From: Thecamonas trahens ATCC 50062
Taxonomy: Eukaryota; Apusozoa; Apusomonadida; Apusomonadidae
Assembly (NCBI RefSeq): GCF_000142905.1
Contig: NW_013657648.1
Coordinates: 26,272 to 90,271 of the forward strand
Length of the DNA stretch: 64,000 nt
Direction of reading: 5' to 3'
The notes beneath the pieces were generated by a model, which made no database searches, was not told the origin of the DNA, and worked only from the letters and a program-made list of their open reading frames with translations. Position 1 is the stretch's first letter. Every line of letters starts with the position of its first letter. This document shows positions 9,440 to 18,541 of the stretch, piece after piece. Position numbers and translations under genes: made by a program.

Positions 9440-10200
9440 TTATATCTTTACCGTACGGAATGGACAATTTGTCCATCGCGCAAGCCCCGCTTCGCAACAC
9501 TCCACAGACGTCGCAACGTCCATGGATTGTTGTAAGAGAGTAGTACAATGTGGTAGTGGCTGCCACAACAGAACACAGCCGGCGATGCAGAGATGGACGC
9601 CGCACGCGGCGCAAAAGGTCTGCGGCCGCGATCGCTTACCATGAAGCTTCTGGCAGGCGAGACAGTCGCGTCGCAGAGCGGCTTGTTGGGGAATGTGGTG
9701 ATGACGAGCAGCCGCTGCAGCCGGTCGCTTTCGCTTGCGCGACGGCGCGGAGCTGACGACGACGGCGCTGGCGGCGAGGGCGTCGATGATGTCGTGGAGA
9801 AAAGCCACACGAGCCATGGCGGGTCGTGGGCTCGCGTCAGCGCAGCGCGCGTACGCGTTGATGGGCGCGGCGTCCAGATTCCAGTTCAAGATGGCGTGCC
9901 GCCCCTTGCGCGGCTACGCCGACCGGCAAGCTCGTCCGTCGCAAGACATCCTCGCGCTCTCCCGTCCGGCCGCTGTGTTCAACTCTGGCATGCTCTCCTT
10001 CCCGGTCGTCGGGGTCGTCACCGCGACGGCAACTCGGGCATCCTTCAGGCAGACGTCTACGTGTCGGCCGCCATCACGTGCAGGCGCGCCTCCCACCTCA
10101 AGCCGCAGGCCAAGCAGGCGTCGCGCAGCGTCAGCCGGTGACCTGAAAGTCGAGCACCATCGAGTTCTCCACTTTGAGACGCGCGACAACGCGTCCGAAC
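9440..10200 (-). pseudogene. Degenerate PiggyBac-like transposase remnant
   Basis: The best part (about 9440-9889, minus) reads NWNLDAAPINAYARC, then RVAFLHDIIDAL, then a basic stretch, then a cysteine-rich tail with CLACQ, RSRPQTFCAACGVHLC and a later C and H. In PiggyBac-type transposases the end of the DDE domain (helix with NAY) is followed by exactly this sort of C-terminal zinc-binding tail. Further upstream (about 9914-10189) other minus frames carry scraps such as CLACGLRWEAR and DARVAVAVTTPTTG, separated by stop codons. No full catalytic domain, terminal inverted repeats or TTAA flanks were identified. It is therefore read as a broken, old copy. The family call rests on the tail pattern and is moderate. 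Confidence 0.45.
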
Positions 10201-10365
10201 GACCGTACCGCTAAGGGTTGTTTGTTGCCCCCTCCCCCACTCCTCCTTGCCTCCATCTCAAGCTCAATCTCGTCATCGACCCAGCCGAGTGCCACGTCTA
10301 TCACCTAGTGCTACGCTGCCGTCCACATCCATCCAATGAGCCCAACCTGCGCCTGCGCATGAGCC

Positions 10366-10935
10366 GCTCCAACCCGCGGCGACCCAGAGATGGCCCCGGC
10401 CAAACCCGCCCACCTTCCGCGCACCCCTCGCCACGATCACATACCATCCATCAGATCACCACTATCGTCCATCTTCCCCCCCTCTCCCGCATCCGATACG
10501 CCACCCTGCTAGCCCTGCTACACCCGCATGTGGCATGCGCACGCTTCGCCACTGTAGCCTCTTCGACCACACCTCTCGCCACCTCACCCTCACCCGACCG
10601 CAGCCATGGCGGCAACGGCTCAAACAGAGATACCGACGCTGGCAGTGGGAGCTCCAACCCGCGGCGACCCAGAGATGGCCCCGGCCAAACCCGCCCACCT
10701 TCCGCGCACCCCTCGCCACGATCACATACCATCCATCAGATCACCACTATCGTCCATCTTCCCCCCCTCTCCCGCATCCGATACGCCACCCTGCTAGCCC
10801 TGCTACACCCGCATGTGGCATGCGCACGCTTCGTCACTGTAGCCTCTTTGACCACACCTCTCGCCACCTCACCCTCACCCGACCGCAGCCATGGCGGCAA
10901 CGGCTCAAACAGAGATACCGACGCTGGCAGTGGGA
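10366..10935 (+). repeat. 285-bp direct tandem duplication across a gene start
   Basis: Copy 1 is 10366..10650 and copy 2 is 10651..10935. They are almost identical; visible differences are cgcca/cgtca and cttcg/ctttg just before the start codon. Each copy contains the presumed promoter/5' UTR, the ATG and the first 15 codons of the kinase gene. Only the ATG at 10891 continues into the kinase. The ATG at 10606 in copy 1 reads the same 15 residues and then runs 63 codons to a stop. Confidence 0.95.
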
Positions 10936-13307
10936 GACTTGGTGGTGCGGGAGAAGCTCGGGTCAGGCAACTTTGGCACGGTGTACAGGGCAGAGGTCGG
11001 CGGCAAGACCGTGGCGGTGAAGAAGCTCCGCTACGCGGTGACCGACACGGCGTCGAGCTCGGCTGTCTCGCTCGAGATCGGCTTTCTCAAGACGCTCGAT
11101 CACCCTCATGTTGTTCGTCTCATTGCACTGGCAGTCCCCGATGCCGCTGCCACCCCTTCGGGGCCTGGCCGCGGCCCGTCGCCGCCGTCGTCAAGCCTCC
11201 CGCCGTCTCGTGCCTCCCGCCGCCTCCGCCGCATGCACTCGCGCTTGGCTGGCCGTGCAGACGGCGCCGCGGGGCTTTATCGCGACAGCGGGAGTGACGA
11301 CGATGACGCCGCGTGCGCAGCGAAGAGTGAGGTGGACGACTCGCCCAAAGCTGGGACCGCGGCGCGGAGCACGCTGAGTGCCCGCGCCCGGCGCGAGATC
11401 TGGCTCATCATGGAGTATGTCGAGCGCGGCTCACTGTTCAAGGTCCTCCACGCTGCTCATCCGCCGCCGTGGAAGCTGCGGCTTCGGTGGGCGCGCGAGA
11501 TTGCGGTTGTCATGGGCATGCTCCACACCCACGCGCCGTGCATTCTCCACCGCGACTTGACCTCCGAGAACGTGCTCGTCACCCTCGACGACCACATCAA
11601 GCTCACTGACTTTGGCCTCTCGGTTGACGAGGGCAGCGGCGCCAAGATCCTCCGCTCATTCAAGCCAGCATATGCCGCGCCCGAGGTCTGGGACGCGCTG
11701 CCGTACACCCGGGCCTCGGACGTCTTCTCGTTTGGCGTCGTTCTCTACGAGCTCGCCACGCTGCAGGATCCTGTCACGGCGCTTCGCCAGGGCCACGGTG
11801 TGCTTGAGCCACCCGCGACAGTGCCAGCTGCCGAGCCGCAGGTCCCCGCCCGCGGCTCGGGCGCGTCGTCGTCGTCGTCGCAGCCGGGGCCGTCGGCGTC
11901 GCATCCTGGGCCGTCGATTCCGCCACGACGGACAAGCACGCCGGCCGAGGCCGCCGACGCGCTGGCGGCCATCCAGGGTCTTGCTCCGCCGTCGCTCGGC
12001 TCCGAGTCCGGCGTCTACACCGAGCACTCGGAATCGGTTGTCTCCGAGTCAGAGGCCTCGATTGTCTCGTTCTCGCGGCAGGTCTCGCAAGCCGTCCGCC
12101 TCTCGCCGCTAGTTGTCCCGTCGAGCGTGCCGTACGAGCTCACTGCCATCATCCAGCAGTGTTGGACCGAGGCGCCAGAGCGGCGGCCGTCGGCCCAGCA
12201 GATCCTCACGCTCCTGCCCGATGTGGCGGCTGACGACTCGCAGGCTGCCGCGTCGCTGGCTGCCGCGTCGCGCGCGGCCGACTACGCATTCGAAGCGGCA
12301 CCAGCTCTTGTCCTCGGCTCGCCGCTGCAGCCAGTCTCGACCGTTGCCTTTGCGCGACAGCTCGAGCCTGTCCGCTTTGGCTACGCGTGCATGGACGGCT
12401 CGATCCATCTGGTCTCGGGCGTAGAGGACGGCGACGAGTCGAAAGTAGCGCTGAGCGGGCACACCAAGGCCGTGACCGACTTTGACTGGTCGCTCTCGGG
12501 CGACTTTGTGGTCTCGGCCTCGCTCGACAAGACGGCGCGGGTGTGGGACGCGTTCTCTGGCACCACGTTGCGGATTGTGTACGGCAAGGCGGAGCTTTTC
12601 GCCATCCGCTTCCACCCCCTCAACAACAACCTGTTTGTCGTCGGCTCGATGGACAAGCTGCTCAAGGTCTTCAACATGTCGACCGGCAAGTCGATGGCCA
12701 AGAGCCGGCTGTCGGGCGCGGTCACAGCGCTAAGCTTCAACCCGAACGGCACCCAGGCTTTGCAGGCGACGCCAACGGCATGCTGTATGCGTACTCGCTC
12801 TCGTCGAGCAGCGGCAAACTCCGCGAGGCTGTGCGCATCCTTGCTGCCCGCGGGCGCGGCATCTCCTCGCTCGACTACGCCGTCCACTACACGCTGCGCT
12901 CGTCGGTCAACGTCGTCCTCGCCGCCTGCCGCGACAAGATGGTCCGCGTCTTTCGGGTCTCGTCCTCGGGCTCAGTATTTACCCCGCTCACCCAGTTCCT
13001 GGTCTTTCAGACCAATCTAGCTCTCCGCGCCAAGTTCTGCCCGACGGCTTCGCTTGACAATCTCGGCCTCTGCTTCACCGTCGGCTCGGAAGCCGGGGCC
13101 GTCACCGTCTACAGCACCTCGGCCGATCGCGACGATGCCGACGACGGGCCCAGGACCGAGCTCGTCACCCGCCTCGACGGCCACGCAGCTGCCGTCGTCG
13201 ACCTCGCCTGGTCTGCCGATGGCCGCTGGCTCGCCTCGGGCGACGTCGACGGCCGCGTCCTCGTCCGTCGCCGCCATCTTCCAGCCGACGATCCCGAGCT
13301 TCTCTAG
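10891..13307 (+). CDS. Protein kinase with C-terminal WD40 repeats (frame break)
   Basis: About 805 residues if the frame is restored. Kinase part: glycine loop GSGNFGTVY, lysine in TVAVKKLR, hinge WLIMEYVERGSL, catalytic loop HRDLTSEN, metal-binding TDFGLS, AAPEVW and DVFSFGVVLYELA. The loop and hinge resemble tyrosine-kinase-like families. A serine/proline-rich insert of about 80 residues separates the early N-lobe (HPHVVRLIAL) from the hinge. After a variable linker and the last kinase helix (CWTEAPERRPS), WD40-type repeats follow, for example SGHTKAVTDFDWSLSGDFVV and SASLDKTARVWD. Near 12755-12766 the frame changes by one missing base; the next repeat continues as GDANGMLYAYS in the new frame to the stop at 13307. 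A consensus error is likelier than an inactive gene. Confidence 0.8.
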
Positions 13308-13315
13308 CCTCCTGC

Positions 13316-13531
13316 CTACTCGCCCTCGCTCTTGCCCTCGCCCGATGCGATCCGCTTCTGCGCCTCTTCAGCAAACACTCTCTGCCGCTCCTTGTACTCT
13401 TCCCATGCTGCCCGCTTCTCCGGCCCGCCCAGGTACCGGTTGTACAGCGGCACACCAGCGAGGACCATGACCGGGACCGCCCACTGCGCCACACGGAGGA
13501 CTGCCGACCGACGCACCGCCCGCATGACCAT
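13316..13531 (-). CDS. Small single-pass membrane protein, function unknown
   Basis: A 71-residue frame (or 69 residues from the second ATG at 13525) with an arginine-rich start MVMRAVRRSAVLR, one hydrophobic helix WAVPVMVLAGVPLYN, and a charged tail RAAWEEYKERQRVFAEEAQKR. The basic N-terminus, short helix and charged coil are typical of small mitochondrial inner-membrane assembly proteins, but I recognise no specific family. It faces the kinase gene tail to tail with an 8-bp gap, so the two 3' UTRs must overlap or be very short. Confidence 0.45.
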   Translation of the reverse strand: MVMRAVRRSAVLRVAQWAVPVMVLAGVPLYNRYLGGPEKRAAWEEYKERQRVFAEEAQKRIASGEGKSEGE

Positions 13532-13786
13532 GAGTATCCCATATCCTCCTCCTCCTCCCCCACCAACCACCTCCCCCCCTCCCCTCCCTCCCGTACACTG
13601 CAGCCGCTCAGCCGTCCAGAACGTCATCCTCCTCTCCAAGTCGTGTGTGGCCCACTCGGAAGCTGCTGCCCCTCCCTCCCTCCCCACCCAGCTTATAGCC
13701 ATGATGTCCCAAGCCAATCAGCCGCAACGAGGTGATGATCATCGACACAAATCAACACAGAAAAACACATATCAACGCGCACATAG

Positions 13787-13804
13787 CCCCCCCCCCCCCC
13801 CCCC
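13787..13804. repeat. Run of 18 C
   Basis: Homopolymer in the interval upstream of Bax inhibitor-1. It is one of several long C/G runs in intergenic or intronic DNA of this window; others include 26959-26975 and 39208-39229. Confidence 0.9.
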
Positions 13805-13965
13805 TCCCCGCCCCCCCGCCTCCGCCGCCTAACCATCGTTCATCCATGTTGCCAATCCAAGCTCCCACAGGCCCTGCAGCCCCGTGACCCCGACTGACCT
13901 GCCGGCTGACCTGACACGGACACACCTCACTTGCACACGTTACAGTACATAGGACTGAAGACAAT

Positions 13966-14691
13966 ATGGCTACAGGTGGTATGCGGTTTGGTATGGCCAA
14001 CGGAGAAATGAACTGGGATGCGGTAAAGGCCATGGACGCGGTGACGCCGGCCGTCCAGGCTCATCTCGTCGACGTGTACTCGCTGCTGACCTTTGGTGTG
14101 GCCATGGCCGCATTTGGTACCTTTACCCACCTGGCGTTCAACATTGGTGGCGTGCTCACGACGCTTGGCGCTCTGGCAGCGCTGATGTACATCGGCGCGA
14201 CCGACAAGAACGATCAGTCGTCGCGCAAGGCCGGCTTTGTGGCCTTTACCTTTTGCAAGGGCGCATCCATCGGCCCGCTCGTCGGCCTTGTCCTCCTGCA
14301 GGACGCCTCGCTCGTCCTGATGGCGCTTGTCGGCACCGTCGCCGTCTTTGCCGCCTTTACTGCCATGGCCATGTACGCCCCGCGCCGGCAGGTCCTCCTC
14401 TTTGGTGGCATGCTCTCGTCGGCCATCACTGGCCTCCTCGTCCTCTCCATCGCTAACCTGTTCATCGGCTCATCGGCTCTCTTTACCGCCCAGCTCTGGG
14501 TCGGCCTCTGCGTCTTCTCCGGCTTTGTCGCCTTTGACACCCAGCTGATGATCGAGAAGGCCGCCCGCGGCGACCGTGACGCCGTCTGGCACGCCGTCGA
14601 GCTCTTCATCGACTTTGTCGCTATCTTTGTCCGCATTCTCATCATCCTCTCGCGGAACAAGAAGAAGGAGAGCCGCCGCGAGCGCCGCTGA
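13966..14691 (+). CDS. Bax inhibitor-1 (TMBIM6-like)
   Basis: Multi-pass ER membrane protein of the BI-1 family, known in animals and plants to suppress cell death and to affect ER calcium leak. The 241-residue length is normal (human 237). Support: N-terminal cytosolic segment ending VTPAVQAHLVDVY, six to seven hydrophobic helices, the family stretch GFVAFTFCKGASIGPLVG, SALFTAQLWVGLCVFSGFV, the highly conserved FDTQLMIEKAARGD, HAVELFIDFVAIFVRIL and a lysine/arginine-rich tail. The conserved aspartates of the pH-sensing C-terminal region are present. The start ATG follows caat and gives the expected N-terminus length. The gene ends 31 bp from the convergent unknown gene. Confidence 0.93.
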   Translation: MATGGMRFGMANGEMNWDAVKAMDAVTPAVQAHLVDVYSLLTFGVAMAAFGTFTHLAFNIGGVLTTLGALAALMYIGATDKNDQSSRKAGFVAFTFCKGASIGPLVGLVLLQDASLVLMALVGTVAVFAAFTAMAMYAPRRQVLLFGGMLSSAITGLLVLSIANLFIGSSALFTAQLWVGLCVFSGFVAFDTQLMIEKAARGDRDAVWHAVELFIDFVAIFVRILIILSRNKKKESRRERR

Positions 14692-14722
14692 TCCCTCTAA
14701 ACGCCATTCCCTTCCATCGTCC

Positions 14723-15394
14723 TCACGCCACAAACTCCGCCAGCGCCATCGAGTACACGATCTCAAAGTGGGCAAAGATCTCCATTTTGACCGGCAAGCC
14801 CGGCACATCACTTGAGTAGTACATCCGCCGCCGCATCTCCCCGACGTCGTCGGTGAGTGAGTAGCAGGTGGCAGCATAGACGGCTGCGGGCGTCTCAACC
14901 TCGCGCCCAGGAATGATGGCTGTGACGTCTGCCCGCGACGCGCCCTTGCTCGCCATCTCCTCCCAGCTCTGCGAGTACTCGGCCTTGGCCGCGATTCCCT
15001 CGGGCACCGGAAATCGAGATCCGGCCGCAGCTACCTCGGCCTTGGGCACAGGAACCACGCCGTCCGGCAGCGGCCACTCGTAGTCTCTCACCGTTGCCCC
15101 GTCGTCGTCGCACGCCACCACCTCCATCCGCAGCATGCTTGTCTCGCCCGCCCGCTTGTCGCCCACCACATACGTGTACGCTGTCCCCACCCGCACCGCC
15201 GCCCGGATCTCGTCAGCCGTAAACGGCTGCGGTGCCAGCTCTAGCGCGTCCAGCTCGAGCTCCACGTCATCCGCACCGTCGTCGCCGTCGTCGCCGCCAT
15301 CGCCGTCGTCGCCGTCGTCGCCGCCACCCTCCACATCCCCGTCTTCCACAGCCACTGCAGCTGGCACCTCCGGCTCGTCACCAGCAGCCGACAT
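14723..15394 (-). CDS. Unknown protein with acidic N-terminus
   Basis: A 223-residue frame starting at MSAAGDEPEV. The first 60 residues are rich in aspartate and glycine (repeated DDGDDG), followed by a globular region: FTADEIRAAVRVGTAYTY, RMEVVACDDDGATVRDYEW, a tryptophan-centred helix SQSWEEMA, and a C-terminal MYYSSDVPGLPVKME motif. Alternating beta strands suggest a small barrel-like fold resembling LolA/DUF3108 lipocalin-type domains, but this is only an impression. There is no signal peptide or membrane helix. It is divergent from the phenylalanine hydroxylase gene, with 188 bp between the two start codons, which probably form a shared promoter. I do not recognise the family. Confidence 0.55.
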   Translation of the reverse strand: MSAAGDEPEVPAAVAVEDGDVEGGGDDGDDGDGGDDGDDGADDVELELDALELAPQPFTADEIRAAVRVGTAYTYVVGDKRAGETSMLRMEVVACDDDGATVRDYEWPLPDGVVPVPKAEVAAAGSRFPVPEGIAAKAEYSQSWEEMASKGASRADVTAIIPGREVETPAAVYAATCYSLTDDVGEMRRRMYYSSDVPGLPVKMEIFAHFEIVYSMALAEFVA

Positions 15395-15582
15395 GGTCAA
15401 GTCTGCCCCACCCACGCTGCAGCTCCGCAGCCCCGTCGCTTCGTCGCCCCACCGTCCAAAGCCCAAGCTCATTCATTCGTTGGCTCTCCATCACCAACAT
15501 AGGCCAGTCCTTGGCCCGGTCTGACCCCCACTCCTCCTCCCCCCTACACCTCCGCCGTTTCTTGCCACACTTCACCCACAAC

Positions 15583-17024
15583 ATGGACACACCATCTGCA
15601 GCAGTTGATATTCCGGCGCGTGACGCCGCTGCGGGCTCGACCATTGTGGCGACACTGTCCCACTCGCCTGGCAAGCTCGCCGACGTTGTGGACGTCTTTC
15701 GGGAGCACTCGGTGAACATGTCGCGCATTCGTTCACGGCCGTCTGCCGTCAACGCTGAGGAGTACGACATCGAGATCGACGTCAACGGTGTCGACGAGGA
15801 GACCTTCAGCTCGCTCATCACCGCCCTGCCTGCCAAGCGCGTCACCCATCTTGCCACCAATGGTACGTCCATGTCCTTCCCCCCCTCCCCCCCTCCCCCG
15901 CTCCCCTCCGTGGCACTGCGTCAGCAAAAGGTCGCACTAACCGATTACGATCGATCACACCACGGCGCACGTGATCATGGCCACCCCACCCCCCCCCCCG
16001 CCCCTCACCCACAGACGTACCATGGTTCCCACGATGCGAGGCGGACCTCGATGAGTCTGTCAAAGACGTGTGGGGCTACGGCGCTGAGCTCGACGCGGAC
16101 CACCCAGGCTTCACCGACGAGGCGTACCGGGCTCGGAGGGAGAAGTTTGCGGAGACGGCGTACTCGACGCGGCACAAGGACCAGATGCCGCGGTTCGAGT
16201 ACAATGAGGAGGAGACGGCGACATGGCGCACGATCTATACCAAGCTCAAGGAGCTCCATCCGACGCACGCGTGCAAGGAGTTCATCGCTGCGTTCAACCT
16301 GCTCGAGGCCCGCGGCGTCTACTCGCCCGACACTATTCCGCAGCTCGCCGAGGTCTCGGACTTTCTGCAGTCGTCAACGGGCTTCCGCCTCCGCATTGCG
16401 CCTGGCCTCATCTCGTCGCGGTCGTTCCTCAACGCGCTCGCCTTCCGCACCTTCTTCTGCACCTCGTACATCCGCCACTCGTCGACGCCGATGTACACGC
16501 CCGAGCCCGATGTGTGCCACGAGCTGCTCGGCCACGTTCCGCTCTTTGCCAACCTCGAGTTTGCTCAGTTTTCGCAAGCCATCGGCCTTGCCTCGCTCGG
16601 CGCTACCGACGACGACATCAAGAAGCTGGCGACGCTCTACTGGTTCACCGTCGAGTTTGGCGTGACTCGCGAGGAGGGTGGCATCCGCGCCTACGGCGCC
16701 GGCCTCCTCTCCTCGTTTGGCGAGCTGCAGTACTGCACTTCGGACGAGCCCGAGCACCGCCCGCTCGACCTGGAGGCCGCCGCCACCCAGGAGTACCCCA
16801 TCACCTCGTTCCAGCCGGTCTACTTTGTGGCCGACTCGTTTGCCAACATGGCCACCGCCCTGCATTCGTGGGCCATGCGCCTCGACCGCCCGTTTGCCGT
16901 CACATTCGACCCCTACACCCGCCGTGTCATCGTCCTCGAGTCCAAGCAGGAGATTATGCGTCTGATCAAGAACGTCAACTCGGAGCTCTCGATCCTCACC
17001 CGGGTCCTCGAGCACGTCCTCTAA
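15583..17024 (+). CDS. Phenylalanine 4-hydroxylase (aromatic amino acid hydroxylase)
   Basis: Tetrahydrobiopterin- and iron-dependent hydroxylase converting phenylalanine to tyrosine. Exons 15583..15862 and 16015..17024, with a GTACGT donor and a cacag acceptor; the intron is 152 bp. Total 429 residues. Exon 1 carries an ACT regulatory domain (HSPGKLADVVDVFREHSVNM, SRIRSRPS). The junction regenerates TNDVPWFPRC, a family signature. Catalytic domain: YGAELDADHPGF, THACKEF, TGFRLRIAPGLISSR, MYTPEPDVCHELLGHVPLF with the two iron-binding histidines, FTVEFG with the iron-binding glutamate, and YGAGLLSSFGELQY. The C-terminal tetramerisation helix ends LTRVLEHVL. The ACT domain favours a phenylalanine hydroxylase, but tyrosine or tryptophan activity cannot be ruled out from sequence alone. 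Confidence 0.95.
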
Positions 17025-17097
17025 GTCTGCAACGACCACCCACGCTCGCAGTGACTGCTCCCGCTAGCCATTTGTTAACACAGCCACGTTGTTTATC

Positions 17098-17901
17098 TCA
17101 CGAGTGCAGGTCCGGCAGGTACGCGATCGCCAGCAGCCGCCAGCCGTCGAGTAGGCAGAGGATCATCATCGACGCCGCAAACGACTCGATAACAGCCTGC
17201 TTGAGGCTCCAGGTCTCGGCAAGAGCCTCATCGAGCCGCCAGAACATGGGGAACGAGACCACAAAGTACAAGCCATAGAACATCGAGCCGACCGAGAGCA
17301 TGTACGCACGGTCCTTAAAGTAGTACATGTCGTCAATCGATGACACGCCGAGCGTCTCGCCCATGGCAGTGGCGTAGGCGAGGACCACGACCGCGACCGC
17401 CACGGCGAGCGTCCGCATCACGCCGGGCGCCATGCCCGAGTGGATCCGCCGCAGGATGGGCGTGATGAGCGCGTGGTACGAGATGAAGAACCCGATGGTG
17501 AGGACGTGCATGATGAGCGGAATGTTCGCCACCCGCCACTGCACAGACTCAAAGGTGTAGCCGCCGTCAAAGAGCTCAAACAGCAGCGGCGTGTAAAAGT
17601 GGTTGGCAAGGAAGGAGAAGATGGTAATCCACACAAAGGCCTTGAACCAGTACTGCTCACTGAGTGGCTTGGCCGCATCCGGCGGCCCCATCCCGGGCGC
17701 CATAATGCTCAGCAGCCACGGGATGACGGCCACAGGCGCTGACACCGCCACCGCAAACGTCATGTACTCGACATCGCCCCAGGTGCGGAAGACCTCACTC
17801 AGCATGACCGTCCCAAACGAGATCAGCCAGTAAACGCCGTAGCAGAGCGAGAACTTCTCCATCCATGCCTTGGACGGCTTTTCTGCAAACCAGCGCGCCA
17901 T
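17098..17901 (-). CDS. Cycloeucalenol cycloisomerase (CPI1-like)
   Basis: Membrane enzyme that opens the 9beta,19-cyclopropane ring of cycloartenol-derived sterols, known from plants. The 267-residue product resembles Arabidopsis CPI1 throughout: KPSKAWMEKFSL near the start, WITIFSFLANHFYTPLLF, DGGYTFESVQW, NIPLIMHVLTIGFFISYH, LRRI, ATAMGETLGV, DRAYMLSVGSMFYGLYF and VVSFPMFWRLDE. Seven or so hydrophobic segments fit an ER membrane location. I start at MARWFAEKPSK; a cacag sequence directly before this ATG could be a splice acceptor, so a short upstream exon is possible. Its presence implies sterols made through cycloartenol rather than lanosterol. Confidence 0.9.
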   Translation of the reverse strand: MARWFAEKPSKAWMEKFSLCYGVYWLISFGTVMLSEVFRTWGDVEYMTFAVAVSAPVAVIPWLLSIMAPGMGPPDAAKPLSEQYWFKAFVWITIFSFLANHFYTPLLFELFDGGYTFESVQWRVANIPLIMHVLTIGFFISYHALITPILRRIHSGMAPGVMRTLAVAVAVVVLAYATAMGETLGVSSIDDMYYFKDRAYMLSVGSMFYGLYFVVSFPMFWRLDEALAETWSLKQAVIESFAASMMILCLLDGWRLLAIAYLPDLHS

Positions 17902-18042
17902 CTGTGCAACCCTGCCCCACCCCACCCCACCCCAGCCCCAGGACATTCCCCATGCGTGAGCTCGACCACATCGCCACTATCAGCCCAAAGAAGTCTGAGC
18001 CATGAAGAACATCATACCCACGACGACAACTATGGCCATGAT

Positions 18043-18096
<54 letters not shown>
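18043..18096. repeat. (GATGAC)9 microsatellite
   Basis: Nine perfect hexamers upstream of the cycloisomerase gene, in a 640-bp interval that also contains the first N gap. A related hexamer array (CCATGA) is found in the RPB4 intron. Confidence 0.95.
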
Positions 18097-18099
<3 letters not shown>

Positions 18100-18262
18100 T
18101 GCCATGCCCACTGTCCACGACGGTGACGACGACAACCACGACCACGTCCACTGCAACCCCCCACCACCACTACAGCCCCCCCGCTCCTAGTGAAGGAATC
18201 GTGTGGGCGCCAAGCCAAGACTGAGCGCCAGGTTTAGGAGCCAAGTAGCATGCCGTCTTGCT

Positions 18263-18519
18263 NNNNNNNNNNNNNNNNNNNNNNNNNNNNNNNNNNNNNN
18301 NNNNNNNNNNNNNNNNNNNNNNNNNNNNNNNNNNNNNNNNNNNNNNNNNNNNNNNNNNNNNNNNNNNNNNNNNNNNNNNNNNNNNNNNNNNNNNNNNNNN
18401 NNNNNNNNNNNNNNNNNNNNNNNNNNNNNNNNNNNNNNNNNNNNNNNNNNNNNNNNNNNNNNNNNNNNNNNNNNNNNNNNNNNNNNNNNNNNNNNNNNNN
18501 NNNNNNNNNNNNNNNNNNN
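18263..18519. other. Assembly gap (257 N)
   Basis: Unknown bases. The right edge is a C-rich stretch only 22 bp before the first ATG of the next gene, so that gene's promoter and possibly its N-terminus lie in the gap. Confidence 0.99.
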
Positions 18520-18541
18520 CCCCCACCCCACCCCACCCGCT

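Noticed and set aside
12721..12765. Possible 45-nt intron (gtcacagc to tttgcag) explaining the kinase-WD40 frame change
   Set aside because: Removing it would delete a conserved WD40 strand (VTALSFNPNG). A single missing base explains the data without loss of residues.
2268..15961. Shared 14-mer cgatcgatcacacc at 2268 and 15948, both inside introns
   Set aside because: A 14-base match between two sites in 64 kb is expected several times by chance, and the genes lie on opposite strands so the motif orientation differs relative to splicing.
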